A stretch of 64,000 nt of DNA, taken from positions 62,001-126,000 of the forward strand of contig NZ_FLQX01000094.1 in NCBI RefSeq assembly GCF_900089955.1, written 5' to 3'. The translations under genes and the position numbers were made by a program. Under the pieces are notes generated by a model. The model saw only the letters and a program-made list of their open reading frames with translations. It was not told the DNA's origin and did not search any database. Of the stretch, positions 53,425 to 62,086 are shown in pieces. Origin of the DNA: Candidatus Accumulibacter aalborgensis. GTDB taxonomy: Bacteria; Pseudomonadota; Gammaproteobacteria; Burkholderiales; Rhodocyclaceae. Numbering within the stretch: position 1 is the stretch's first letter; every line of letters begins with the position of its first letter.

Positions 53425-55505
53425 ACCCTGCCCCCGATGATTGAGGTAACCTTGATGATCCTGCTCTCAGGTATTTCGCCATGGGCGAGTACCTTCAGTT
53501 GAGCAATGCTCCGCCGCAGAAAGCGGGACAACAGCGTGCGCAGGCTAGCGGGTACCAGGAGCACGGTGGGCAGCCCCCCTGCCTCCTGGCGCTGCGCCGC
53601 GGCAACGGCCTCGCGAACCAGCGTATCGGCAAGGCCCGGTTCGATGGCGGCACCATCGCCGCCGCCCGCCACCGCCTGCAGGAGAAGGCGCTCGAGCTGC
53701 GGGTCCAGCGACATCACCTGCATTTCAGCACCACCCGGGTAGAGATCCTGGACTATCGAACGACCCAGCGCAATGCGCACCTGTGCGGTCAGGAACTCCG
53801 GGTCCTGCGAGCGCGGCGCACTGTCCGCCAGGGTTTCGATGATCGTCCGCATGTCGCGAATCGGCACACCCTCTTCGAGCAGGCTGCGCAACACTTTCTG
53901 CAGAACACCGAGGGGCATGGCCTTGGGCACCACATCCTCGACCAGCTTGGGCATTTCCTTGGCCAGGTGGTCGAGCAATGCTTGCGTTTCCTGCCGCCCC
54001 AGAAGCTCCGCTGCGTGCGAGAGAATCAGGTGGTTGAGGTGTGTGGCGGTCACCGTACTGGCATCGACGACCGTATAACCATACGCCTGTGCCTGCTCCC
54101 GCAGCGCAGTCTCGATCCACACCGCCGGCAGACCAAAGGCGGGATCCTTGGTTGCCGTACCTGGCACCTGTCCCGCGACCCGGCCGGGGTTGATCGCCAG
54201 CAGGCTTCCTGGAAAGGCTTCTCCATTGCCGATTTCGACGCCCTTGAGGAGGATCTTGTAAGCGTTTGGCTTCAGTTCCAGATTATCGCGGATGTGAACG
54301 GGAGAGACCAGAAAACCCACCTCCTGAGCGAACTTCTTGCGCAAGCCACGGATACGGCGCAGCAACTCACCGTCCTGCCCCTTGTCAACCAAAGGGATAA
54401 GCCGATAGCCCACTTCGAGAGCGAGAACATCAAGAGGCGTCACATCCGCCCAAGTAGCCTCCTGTGTCTCCCGTGGCGCCACGGGTGCCGCGGCGACCAG
54501 CACCGGCGCGGCGGTCACCATGCGTTTCTCCATCCGCCAGGCCATGGCCGCCAGACCGCTGGCGAGCAGCAGGAAAACAAAATTCGGCATGCCGGGAATC
54601 AGGCCCAGCAAACCGATGATCGCCGCCGTCAGAAACAGAACGTTTGGCTTATTGAAGAGCTGGGCAACGAACTGCTGCGAAACATCCTGAGCATCCCCGA
54701 CGCGCGTCACGACCATGCCCGCGGCAATTGAGATGATCAGGGCCGGGAGCTGGGCGACCAGGCCATCACCAATCGCCAGCAAGGTATAGGTTCTCGCCGC
54801 CGTGCCGATATCCATGTCGTGCTGCAGAACGCCGACGAAGAGGCCACCAATCACATTGATCAGCATGATCAGTATGCCGGCGACCGCGTCGCCGCGAACG
54901 AACTTGGAAGCACCGTCCATGGACCCGAAGAATCCCGCCTCCTCGGCGATCGTCGCACGGCGCTTGCGCGCGTCGTCCTCGCCGATCAATCCGGCATTGA
55001 GGTCGGCATCAATGGCCATCTGTTTGCCCGGCATTGCGTCGAGGGTGAAGCGCGCCGCCACTTCAGCCACCCGACCCGCACCCTTGGTGATGACCACAAA
55101 ATTGATGACCACCAGAATCGTGAACACGATCAGTCCAATAACATAGTTTCCGCCGACCAGGAAGTGTCCGAATGCTTCGATGACCCGTCCTGCTGCACCC
55201 GGACCAGTATGCCCCTGGAGCAGAACGACGCGTGTCGAAGCAACGTTGAGTGACAGCCGCAGCAAAGTCGTGACCAGCAGCACCGTCGGAAAGACCGAGA
55301 AGTCAAGCGGCTTGATCACGCTCATGGCGACCAGCATGACAATCACCGAAATGGCAATATTGAAGGTGAAAAAAAGATCTAGGGCGAAAGCTGGCAGCGG
55401 CAGGACCATCATCGCCAGAATCAGCAGAATCAGTACCGGCCCGGCCATTTGCCGCTGGCCAAAGCGGACGAAGATATCCTGCAAAACCACGCTCGTGCTA
55501 GCCAT
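53421..55505 (-). CDS. flhA: Flagellar export gate protein FlhA
   Basis: A 694-residue export-gate protein with about eight N-terminal membrane helices (residues about 20-320). The FHIPEP signature region lies near RFTLDAMPGKQMAIDADLNA. The large cytoplasmic C-terminal domain receives chaperone-substrate complexes. It overlaps flhB by 8 bases and flhF by 4 bases. Confidence 0.97.
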   Translation of the reverse strand: MASTSVVLQDIFVRFGQRQMAGPVLILLILAMMVLPLPAFALDLFFTFNIAISVIVMLVAMSVIKPLDFSVFPTVLLVTTLLRLSLNVASTRVVLLQGHTGPGAAGRVIEAFGHFLVGGNYVIGLIVFTILVVINFVVITKGAGRVAEVAARFTLDAMPGKQMAIDADLNAGLIGEDDARKRRATIAEEAGFFGSMDGASKFVRGDAVAGILIMLINVIGGLFVGVLQHDMDIGTAARTYTLLAIGDGLVAQLPALIISIAAGMVVTRVGDAQDVSQQFVAQLFNKPNVLFLTAAIIGLLGLIPGMPNFVFLLLASGLAAMAWRMEKRMVTAAPVLVAAAPVAPRETQEATWADVTPLDVLALEVGYRLIPLVDKGQDGELLRRIRGLRKKFAQEVGFLVSPVHIRDNLELKPNAYKILLKGVEIGNGEAFPGSLLAINPGRVAGQVPGTATKDPAFGLPAVWIETALREQAQAYGYTVVDASTVTATHLNHLILSHAAELLGRQETQALLDHLAKEMPKLVEDVVPKAMPLGVLQKVLRSLLEEGVPIRDMRTIIETLADSAPRSQDPEFLTAQVRIALGRSIVQDLYPGGAEMQVMSLDPQLERLLLQAVAGGGDGAAIEPGLADTLVREAVAAAQRQEAGGLPTVLLVPASLRTLLSRFLRRSIAQLKVLAHGEIPESRIIKVTSIIGGRV

Positions 55506-56637
55506 TCACGACCTCCGGGACGAGTTCGCCGGGTACGGCAATGTCGCGCGGCGGCAGCGGATAACTGCCCCCGTTGTGACGCCAGCCGTTCAGTTGATAA
55601 ACATAGGCCAACACCTCGGCGACGGCCGCGTACAGGGCAGCCGGAATGTCCTGATCGAGCTCGGCGTGGCGATAGAGCGCGCGTGCCAGAGGAGCCGCCT
55701 CAATCATCGGCACATCGCTCTCGGTGCCCAGTTGACGGATCTTGAGGGCCACCTCGCCCATCCCTTTGGCCAGAACCTTGGGCGCTCGCATCCCACTCCG
55801 ATAGGCCAGGGCAATCGCGAAATGGGTCGGGTTGGTGACAATGACGTCGGCGGCAGGTACCGCTGCCATCATCCGCTTGCGAGCCGCCTCACGCTGCAAC
55901 TGCCGAATGCGGCCCTTTATTTCCGGATTTCCTTCTAGTTCCTTGCCTTCCTGCTTGACTTCCTGACGACTCATCTTGAGCTTGTCGTGATATTGCCAGA
56001 TCTGGAAAGGAACATCGACAGCGACGATCAGCAACATGGACGCAACGATCACGAAGAAGCTGAAACTGAGCAAATGACCGGCACTCGACAGGCCGACCTG
56101 GCTCGGTTGCGCGAACAGGGCGAGCAGGTCTTCCCGCTCGCGCCACAGGACCCAGACCGCAACGCCGCCGACCAGGAGGGCCTTGAATGCTGCTTTGACC
56201 AGTTCCACCAGACCGGTCACAGAAACCAGGCGAGCGAGGCCCTTTAGTGGATCCATGCGCGAGGCGTCAGGCAGCAGGGTCTTGGGGGAAAAATTCCAGC
56301 TACCGACAAAAAACGGCGAGAGCAGGGCAGCAACGACCAGTGCGACGCACAAAGGGGCGAAAGTCAAGCCCGCATCAAGCGAAATATCGGCCAGGCGAAG
56401 CAGCATCAACTGCGGTTCACGCGTCAATTCCTGATCGAAAACGAGACCGCGCCGGAAAATTGCTGCCCCCCGCTGCACCATCCAGGGACCGAGAAACCAG
56501 AACGCCGCCGCAGCAACGATCAGAATCAGGAAAGCGCCGACCTCACGCGAACGAGGAACCTGCCCCTCCTCGCGCGCCTGTTCCAGGCGTCGACCTGACG
56601 CCGGTTCGGTTCGTTCGAGATCGCTTTCCTCAGCCAT
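55498..56637 (-). CDS. flhB: Flagellar export switch protein FlhB
   Basis: A 379-residue export-gate protein with four membrane helices and a cytoplasmic autocleaved domain. The autocleavage site NPTH is present in VTNPTHFAIAL. The N-terminus carries the usual ERTEPASGRRLEQAREEGQV. It is first in the flhB-A-F-G-fliA-motC-motD operon and is preceded by a TATAAT element. Confidence 0.97.
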   Translation of the reverse strand: MAEESDLERTEPASGRRLEQAREEGQVPRSREVGAFLILIVAAAAFWFLGPWMVQRGAAIFRRGLVFDQELTREPQLMLLRLADISLDAGLTFAPLCVALVVAALLSPFFVGSWNFSPKTLLPDASRMDPLKGLARLVSVTGLVELVKAAFKALLVGGVAVWVLWREREDLLALFAQPSQVGLSSAGHLLSFSFFVIVASMLLIVAVDVPFQIWQYHDKLKMSRQEVKQEGKELEGNPEIKGRIRQLQREAARKRMMAAVPAADVIVTNPTHFAIALAYRSGMRAPKVLAKGMGEVALKIRQLGTESDVPMIEAAPLARALYRHAELDQDIPAALYAAVAEVLAYVYQLNGWRHNGGSYPLPPRDIAVPGELVPEVVNG

Positions 56638-56663
56638 GTCGCGCTTCCAGTGTAGGCTACGCC

Positions 56664-56669
56664 ATTATA
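56664..56669 (-). promoter_or_regulatory. Possible sigma70 -10 element upstream of flhB
   Basis: On the minus strand a perfect TATAAT lies 27 bases before the flhB ATG, within a locally AT-rich stretch (about 56661-56725). No clear -35 was found, and no sigma54 pattern is visible. The AT-rich spacer may aid promoter opening. Confidence 0.45.
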
Positions 56670-56761
56670 GAAAAAAACCATAATAAATAGAGATGTATGC
56701 CGTTTTATTTAGACCATTTCTCGGATAGTTGCGCGAAAGCAACATCTGTCGCGCTGACACC

Positions 56762-56791
56762 AAAAAATTCAGGGGGCCGCAGCCCCCTGAA
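56762..56791 (-). terminator. Rho-independent terminator of the che operon
   Basis: On the minus strand a perfect 10-bp stem (TTCAGGGGGC/GCCCCCTGAA) with a TGCG loop is followed by TTTTTT. It starts 20 bases after the cheA stop and separates the che operon from the flhB operon. Confidence 0.92.
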
Positions 56792-56810
56792 CAGCTTCCG
56801 GCCTCAACGC

Positions 56811-58730
56811 TCACGCCAGCAGATCAAGCGCCCTTGAATGGCCGCTGCGTGCATCGCGTTCGCTGTGCGAGGCCAGATCCGAAAGCAATTCCTTCATGTC
56901 GAGTATCAGGACGATCTGACCATTTGACAGCGTCGTCACCCCGGCCACCCCGCGTGGGCGGAAATCGTCCAGCGCCTTGATCACTGCATCATCACGGCCG
57001 GCAAAATTATCGACTGCGAGAATGAAGCTACGTTCCGCAATCTGCATCAGGACCCCATACTCGGGAGGCTGCACCTGCGGCCAGCCGAGCAAACGCGACA
57101 GTGCGATCACCGGCAGAATCTCGCCGCGGACGACTAGCGTCTCCTTGCCACCCACCTCCTGCATCCGCTCATGGTCGATCGGCAGGATCTCCCTGACCAT
57201 GGAAAGCGGCAGGGCGAATGGCTGCTTACCGAGCATGACGAGCAGAACTGGCAGAATGGCCAGGGTCAAAGGCAGGGAAATGATGAACACCGAGCCCTTG
57301 CCAGGCTCGGAACGAATCTCGACCGAACCATTTAGCTTCTGGATGTTGGTCTTGACCACATCCATGCCGACGCCGCGGCCCGACACCGCCGACGCCTGCG
57401 CCATCGTCGAGAAACCGGGCAGGAAAATAAGGTTAAGGCTTTGCCGATCGTCGAGCGTATTGGCTTCCTCTTCGCTGATGATGTTCTTCTCGACCGCCTT
57501 CGCCCTGATACGCTCCGCATTGATCCCGCGTCCGTCGTCGGCAATGATCAGGACGATGTGATCGCCTTCCTGTCGCGCCTCCAGACGGACCACGCTCTTC
57601 GCCGGCTTGCCGGCCGCCTGGCGCTCGTCGGGCGGCTCGACGCCATGATCAACCGCATTGCGAATCAGGTGGATGAGCGGGTCGGCGAGATCCTCGATCA
57701 TCGTCTTGTCTACTTCAGTCTCTTCGCCGACCAATGCCAACTCGACGTCCTTGCCCAATTGCCGAGCAAGGTCGCGGGCAATGCGCGGGTATTTCTGGAA
57801 CAGACGCCCGATGGGCTGCATGCGCGTCTTCATCACCGAATTCTGCAAGTCGGAAACCAGCAGATCGAGCTGGCTGACCGCCTGGTCAAGCGCCTGGAGA
57901 GTCTCCGTATCGGTCCTGCCGGCAAGTATGTCCGCACGCAGGCTGGTCAGGCGGTTCTTCGTCAGCCCGATCTCGCCGGACAGATTGAGCACCTGATCGA
58001 GCCGCGCGGTATCGACGCGAATCGTTGTCTCGCGAGCAGCCGCCTTTTCTTCCGCGCGGCGACCGGAGGGAGCACCGCTCACTACGGCGCCCGGCTTGTC
58101 CGTCACGCGGCGCCCCTCGGGCGGGAAGTGCGGCTGCAGGCCCGCGAGGTCAACCTCGGCCGGAAGCTCTGCAGATGGCGCGACTGTCGAAGGTGGCTGC
58201 TGCTGTCCGGTCAAGGTCGCGTGCAGTGCCTGCCAGTCCGGGCCCTGATCAGTCACCGCCTGGGCTGACGACGGCGCCGCCGACGCCTCGGGCGCAGCAC
58301 CAGCGGCTGCCAGTGACGTAGACGGCGGCACCGCATCGCCACCTTCGAGCGCAGCGCGCAGGGCCGCCACCACCTCACTAGCGGCCGCGTGTGGCTGCCG
58401 GCCCTGGGCAATCGTGCCAAACATCTGACGAACGCCTTGCGTCGCGGCCATGATGCTATCCAGCAACCCCGGCGTCAGCCTCATCTCGGCCGTGCGCAAC
58501 TTGTCGAAAAGGCTCTCTGTCAAGTGACACAGAGCCACCAGTTCGCCCGCGTTGAGAAAACCGGCGCCGCCCTTGATCGTGTGAAAGCCGCGGAAGATGT
58601 CGTTGAGCAGGCGACGATCGTCGGGACTGCGCTCCAGTTCGACGAGTCTATTATCCACATCCGACAGAAGTTCACCGGCTTCCTGCAGGAAATCCTGCAG
58701 CAGGTCTTCCATCCCGGCAAAATCGCTCAT
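56811..58730 (-). CDS. cheA: Chemotaxis histidine kinase CheA
   Basis: A 639-residue kinase that passes phosphate to CheY. An Hpt domain carries the phosphoacceptor His in FHTIKGGAGF (about residue 48). A long Ala/Pro-rich linker (about residues 140-240) follows, in which no clear P2 CheY-binding domain is visible. Then come the dimerisation helix, the ATPase domain (IRNAVDHGVEPPDER; ADDGRGIN; SGRGVGMDVVK) and the CheW-like regulatory domain. The ATG at 58730 with GGAGG upstream is the correct start. It is last in its operon, with a strong terminator after it. Confidence 0.95.
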   Translation of the reverse strand: MSDFAGMEDLLQDFLQEAGELLSDVDNRLVELERSPDDRRLLNDIFRGFHTIKGGAGFLNAGELVALCHLTESLFDKLRTAEMRLTPGLLDSIMAATQGVRQMFGTIAQGRQPHAAASEVVAALRAALEGGDAVPPSTSLAAAGAAPEASAAPSSAQAVTDQGPDWQALHATLTGQQQPPSTVAPSAELPAEVDLAGLQPHFPPEGRRVTDKPGAVVSGAPSGRRAEEKAAARETTIRVDTARLDQVLNLSGEIGLTKNRLTSLRADILAGRTDTETLQALDQAVSQLDLLVSDLQNSVMKTRMQPIGRLFQKYPRIARDLARQLGKDVELALVGEETEVDKTMIEDLADPLIHLIRNAVDHGVEPPDERQAAGKPAKSVVRLEARQEGDHIVLIIADDGRGINAERIRAKAVEKNIISEEEANTLDDRQSLNLIFLPGFSTMAQASAVSGRGVGMDVVKTNIQKLNGSVEIRSEPGKGSVFIISLPLTLAILPVLLVMLGKQPFALPLSMVREILPIDHERMQEVGGKETLVVRGEILPVIALSRLLGWPQVQPPEYGVLMQIAERSFILAVDNFAGRDDAVIKALDDFRPRGVAGVTTLSNGQIVLILDMKELLSDLASHSERDARSGHSRALDLLA

Positions 58731-58740
58731 CCTGAACCTC

Positions 58741-59616
58741 CTAGAATCCCAGGCTACCGAGCAGGTCATCGACCTGCTCTTGCGTGGCAACGACGTCGCT
58801 GCGCCCTTCGGCATTGATCACCGGCCCGTTGAGCAGACTCATCACCGAGTCGGTGCGCCGCTCGCCGGGCATGATTTCGATCAGCACGCCCATCAGTTGC
58901 GCCTCCAGTTCCTGCGCCATGACAATGATTTTCTTGATGACCTGGCCAGTCAGATCCTGGAAGTCCTGGGCCATCATGATCTCGAGCAACTGCGCTTTGG
59001 TCGCTTCTGTTTTCCGCGGCAATCCTTGTTTGAGGAAAGAACGCGTCTCCTCCGCCAGTCGCTTGAAGTCCTCAACGGCCATCTGGTTGTCAAACAACGC
59101 ATCCCACCTGGCCGCCAGCGCAGCGGCAGCCGACTCCAGCTCATCCTGCAAGGGATGGGCGATATCGGTCGCATTCAACACCCTGCAGGCCGCCTGCTCG
59201 GTGAGGTTGGCGACATAATTGAGCCGGTCCCTGGTATCCGGTATGGCTGCAACCGTACTTTCGAGAAGCTCATGGTAGCCCAGCCCACCGAGCGTGTCAT
59301 GCAACTGTCGGGCCATCTGACCGACGCGATGAAACACCTTGTCCTGATCCGGCCACGGGTCGGAACCCTCCGGCGATTCGGGGCCAGGACCTGCCGGAAT
59401 CTGAGTCTGCACTGCCACGACGGAATCGAACAAGGCCTGCAAGTCATCACTGTCGTCAGCCTCGCCACCGCCTTCGCGCAACTGCTGGATCAGTGACGGC
59501 GAGGAAGGTTTTGCTGGCTTTGGTAGCGGAGTTGCGGTGGTGTCACGTTGCGAGACGATGCTGTCGAACAGTGCTTCAAGATCATCCGAGTCGCCGGACC
59601 TGTTGGCGTCGTTCAT
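58741..59616 (-). CDS. cheZ: CheY-phosphate phosphatase CheZ
   Basis: A 291-residue phosphatase that removes phosphate from CheY-P. The catalytic helix has the active-site Asp-x-x-x-Gln pattern in MAQDFQDLTGQVIKKI, and the C-terminus ends with the CheY-binding amphipathic helix QEQVDDLLGSLGF. The protein is longer than the enterobacterial form (about 214). The N-terminal extension has two copies of an acidic SDD-L-x-ALFDS-x-V motif (residues about 10-20 and 55-66). It follows cheY by 1 base. Confidence 0.92.
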   Translation of the reverse strand: MNDANRSGDSDDLEALFDSIVSQRDTTATPLPKPAKPSSPSLIQQLREGGGEADDSDDLQALFDSVVAVQTQIPAGPGPESPEGSDPWPDQDKVFHRVGQMARQLHDTLGGLGYHELLESTVAAIPDTRDRLNYVANLTEQAACRVLNATDIAHPLQDELESAAAALAARWDALFDNQMAVEDFKRLAEETRSFLKQGLPRKTEATKAQLLEIMMAQDFQDLTGQVIKKIIVMAQELEAQLMGVLIEIMPGERRTDSVMSLLNGPVINAEGRSDVVATQEQVDDLLGSLGF

Positions 59617-59617
59617 C

Positions 59618-60007
59618 TCAGCCACCCATCTTCTCAAAAACCTTCTGCAGCTTCTCGGCGAGCGTCGCGGCAGTAAACGGTTTGACGATATAGCCGCTTG
59701 CTCCCGCCTGCGCAGCAGCAATGATGTTCTCCCGCTTGGCCTCGGCGGTGATCATCAGCACCGGCAGGTGCTTCAGCGTCGCCGTGCTGCGAATCGCCTG
59801 CAGGAGTTGCAAGCCGTCCATGTTCGGCATGTTCCAATCGGTAACCACAAACTCGAACCCGCCGGCCTGCAACTTCTGCAGCGCGGCTGCACCATCTTCA
59901 GCCTCGTCGACATTGGAGAAACCCAGTTCCTTGAGGAGATTCCTGACGATGCGTCGCATCGTCGAAAAATCATCCACCACCAGAATTCTCATCTTTGGAT
60001 CAGCCAT
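59618..60007 (-). CDS. cheY: Chemotaxis response regulator CheY
   Basis: A 129-residue single-domain receiver. The acidic pocket is [10 protein letters not shown], the phosphoacceptor Asp lies in [12 protein letters not shown], and the Lys in [11 protein letters not shown]. The CheY-type residues around the T/Y switch ([10 protein letters not shown]) are present. It passes the signal from CheA to FliM. It is followed at once by cheZ. Confidence 0.97.
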   Translation of the reverse strand: MADPKMRILVVDDFSTMRRIVRNLLKELGFSNVDEAEDGAAALQKLQAGGFEFVVTDWNMPNMDGLQLLQAIRSTATLKHLPVLMITAEAKRENIIAAAQAGASGYIVKPFTAATLAEKLQKVFEKMGG

Positions 60008-60036
60008 TCCTTACTCCTGGTTGCTTTTTGGTTCTC

Positions 60037-60975
60037 TCAGCGCTCGAGCAGGGGGCGCAGGGTATCGGCAAGGACTTCGGCGTCGAACTTGGCGACGTAA
60101 GCGTCGACTCCCACAGCTTTGCCCATCGCATGATTGGCCTCCGACGACAGCGATGAATGCATCACCACCGGAATGCCCGCAAAACGGGAATCGCTCTTGA
60201 TATTCTTGGTGAGAACATAGCCGTCCATCTCGGGCATTTCAGCATCGACAAGAATCATGCGGATCTCGTCGTGGACCGCGCGGCCGGTCTGCGTCGCGTG
60301 CGCCGCGATTCCCTGCAGCCGGCTCCATGCCTCGGCACCGTTCGTGGCATGCTTGTGCCTGACGCCAAGCTTGTCGAGCACTTCGCTGATCTTTCGCCGG
60401 GCGACAATCGAATCATCAGCGAAAAATATGCTGATATCCTCGTCGATGTTCATCGGCGGGATATCGACGATGATCGCCTCGCCAAAGGCATTGGCGAGAA
60501 TTTGCTCAACGTCGAGAATCGACACCAGTTTGCCATCGTCCAACTCGGTGATTGCCGTGATCAGCCCCTGGTTGGTCGACAAGACGCTTTCGGGAGCTTT
60601 CACCTTCTCCCAGTCCACGCGAATGATCCTGTCCACCTCGTGGACCAGGAACCCCAGCGTGCGTTTGGAATATTCGGCGACCATCATCGTCTTGCCGTAC
60701 TCGCGGACTTGGTCGTGGTGCTCAAGAAACGAAATCAGCGACAACACCGGGATCACATTGCCGCGCAGGGAAATCAGGCCCTCGACGCCGCGGGGCATGT
60801 TCGGTGTCTTGGTGATGTGGGGAGTTCGCCCGACTTCGCGCACCTTGAAAACGTTGATCCCGAAAGTCTCGCGCGTACCGAGGGAGAAGAGCAGAATCTC
60901 CATCTTGTTGGAGCCGGCAAGCCGGGTTCTCGCGTCAACGCCCTCGAGCAGGTTTTTCCGTTCTGCCAAATCCAT
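60037..60975 (-). CDS. cheV: Chemotaxis coupling protein CheV (copy 1)
   Basis: A 312-residue fusion of a CheW-like coupling domain (about residues 25-165) and a receiver domain (about residues 178-305, phosphoacceptor in ILVDAEMPEMDGYV). It links receptors to CheA and may act as a phosphate sink for adaptation. It is a paralogue of the next upstream gene. It may stand in for CheW, which is not present in the window. Confidence 0.92.
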   Translation of the reverse strand: MDLAERKNLLEGVDARTRLAGSNKMEILLFSLGTRETFGINVFKVREVGRTPHITKTPNMPRGVEGLISLRGNVIPVLSLISFLEHHDQVREYGKTMMVAEYSKRTLGFLVHEVDRIIRVDWEKVKAPESVLSTNQGLITAITELDDGKLVSILDVEQILANAFGEAIIVDIPPMNIDEDISIFFADDSIVARRKISEVLDKLGVRHKHATNGAEAWSRLQGIAAHATQTGRAVHDEIRMILVDAEMPEMDGYVLTKNIKSDSRFAGIPVVMHSSLSSEANHAMGKAVGVDAYVAKFDAEVLADTLRPLLER

Positions 60976-61001
60976 CTTTTCGCTCCAGAGAGATCCTGAA
61001 A

Positions 61002-61970
61002 TCAGGTCAACTGCATCACCTGACCAACACCCAGTAGCCTGCGCGTCAGGGTTTCCGACAAGCGCTGGGGTTCGAACTTGGGTACGTACTCATCGACGCC
61101 AACGGACTTGCCAAGCTGCTGGTTGGACATCCCGGACAAGGACGAGTGCATGATCACTGGTACGCCCGCAAAACGCGCGTCGGACTTGATCTTCTTGGTG
61201 AGAATGTAGCCATCCATCTCCGGCATTTCGATATCGGTCAGTACCAGACTGATCAGGTCGGTCACCTTCTGACCAGACGCCTGAGCATAGGTCGCCACTT
61301 TTTCGAGTTCATCCCAGGCCTCGCGACCGTTGATTGCCGCCATAGACGCTACGCCCATGGCGTCCAGGGTCCTCTGGATCTGCTTGCGCGCCACCGTCGA
61401 GTCATCGGCAAAGAACACCGTCAAGCCCGGGTTATTGAGAGGCTGGATGTTGCGATAGACGATCTCGTCGTCGTAGTTCGTCGTTTCGGACAGGATCTTC
61501 TCAACGTCCATGAGCATTACCAGACGACCGTCCGACAACTCGGTAACCGCCGTCACCAGACCGCCCATCTCAGCCAGGAGCATCGCCGGCGGCACCCTCA
61601 TCTGACTCCAGTCGAGACGCAGAATCGTATCCACGCCCTCAACGAGAAAACCTTGTGTGTGGCCAGCGTATTCCGTAACGATCATGATCGAGCGTGGTGT
61701 CTGGGTATCTACGCGTGCATAGCGGGCCAGATCGACAACCGGAACCAACGCGCCCCGCAGGCTGACCATCCCTTCCACCGAGGCAGGCATTTCAGGTGCC
61801 GCAGTAATCGGCGGCGTACGCATCACCTCACGTACCTTGAAGACATTGATGCCAAAGGTTTCGCATCGTCCGGTGCGGGCATCGGTCCCGAGCATGAACA
61901 GCAGAATTTCCAGCTTGTTGGTCCCCGCCAGCTTTGTACGGGCATCAATGTTCTTGAGTAGCTCTGACAT
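61002..61970 (-). CDS. cheV: Chemotaxis coupling protein CheV (copy 2)
   Basis: A 322-residue CheW-receiver fusion, starting at 61970 (MSELLKNIDARTKLAGTNKL). The phosphoacceptor Asp lies in VLTDIEMPEMDGYI. It is similar in order and content to the CheV at 60037-60975, which lies 26 bases downstream, so the two are tandem duplicates that have diverged. Different receptor preferences are likely. Confidence 0.92.
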   Translation of the reverse strand: MSELLKNIDARTKLAGTNKLEILLFMLGTDARTGRCETFGINVFKVREVMRTPPITAAPEMPASVEGMVSLRGALVPVVDLARYARVDTQTPRSIMIVTEYAGHTQGFLVEGVDTILRLDWSQMRVPPAMLLAEMGGLVTAVTELSDGRLVMLMDVEKILSETTNYDDEIVYRNIQPLNNPGLTVFFADDSTVARKQIQRTLDAMGVASMAAINGREAWDELEKVATYAQASGQKVTDLISLVLTDIEMPEMDGYILTKKIKSDARFAGVPVIMHSSLSGMSNQQLGKSVGVDEYVPKFEPQRLSETLTRRLLGVGQVMQLT

Positions 61971-62059
61971 TTTTCCATTCCCTCGCGCCAAGACCCGTAC
62001 GATCCGTGTCGCACGCATCCTAAACCAATAGACACCACCACGTCATGAACATCCGCGCA

Positions 62060-62086
62060 GACAAACTGAGCCGCACAGCGGCTCAG
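62060..62086 (-). terminator. Possible terminator overlapping the mcp stop
   Basis: On the minus strand a 9-bp stem (CTGAGCCGC/GCGGCTCAG) with a three-base loop is followed by TTTGTCT. The stop codon of the mcp gene lies inside the stem. It could end the mcp transcript or reduce read-through into the cheV genes. Confidence 0.55.
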
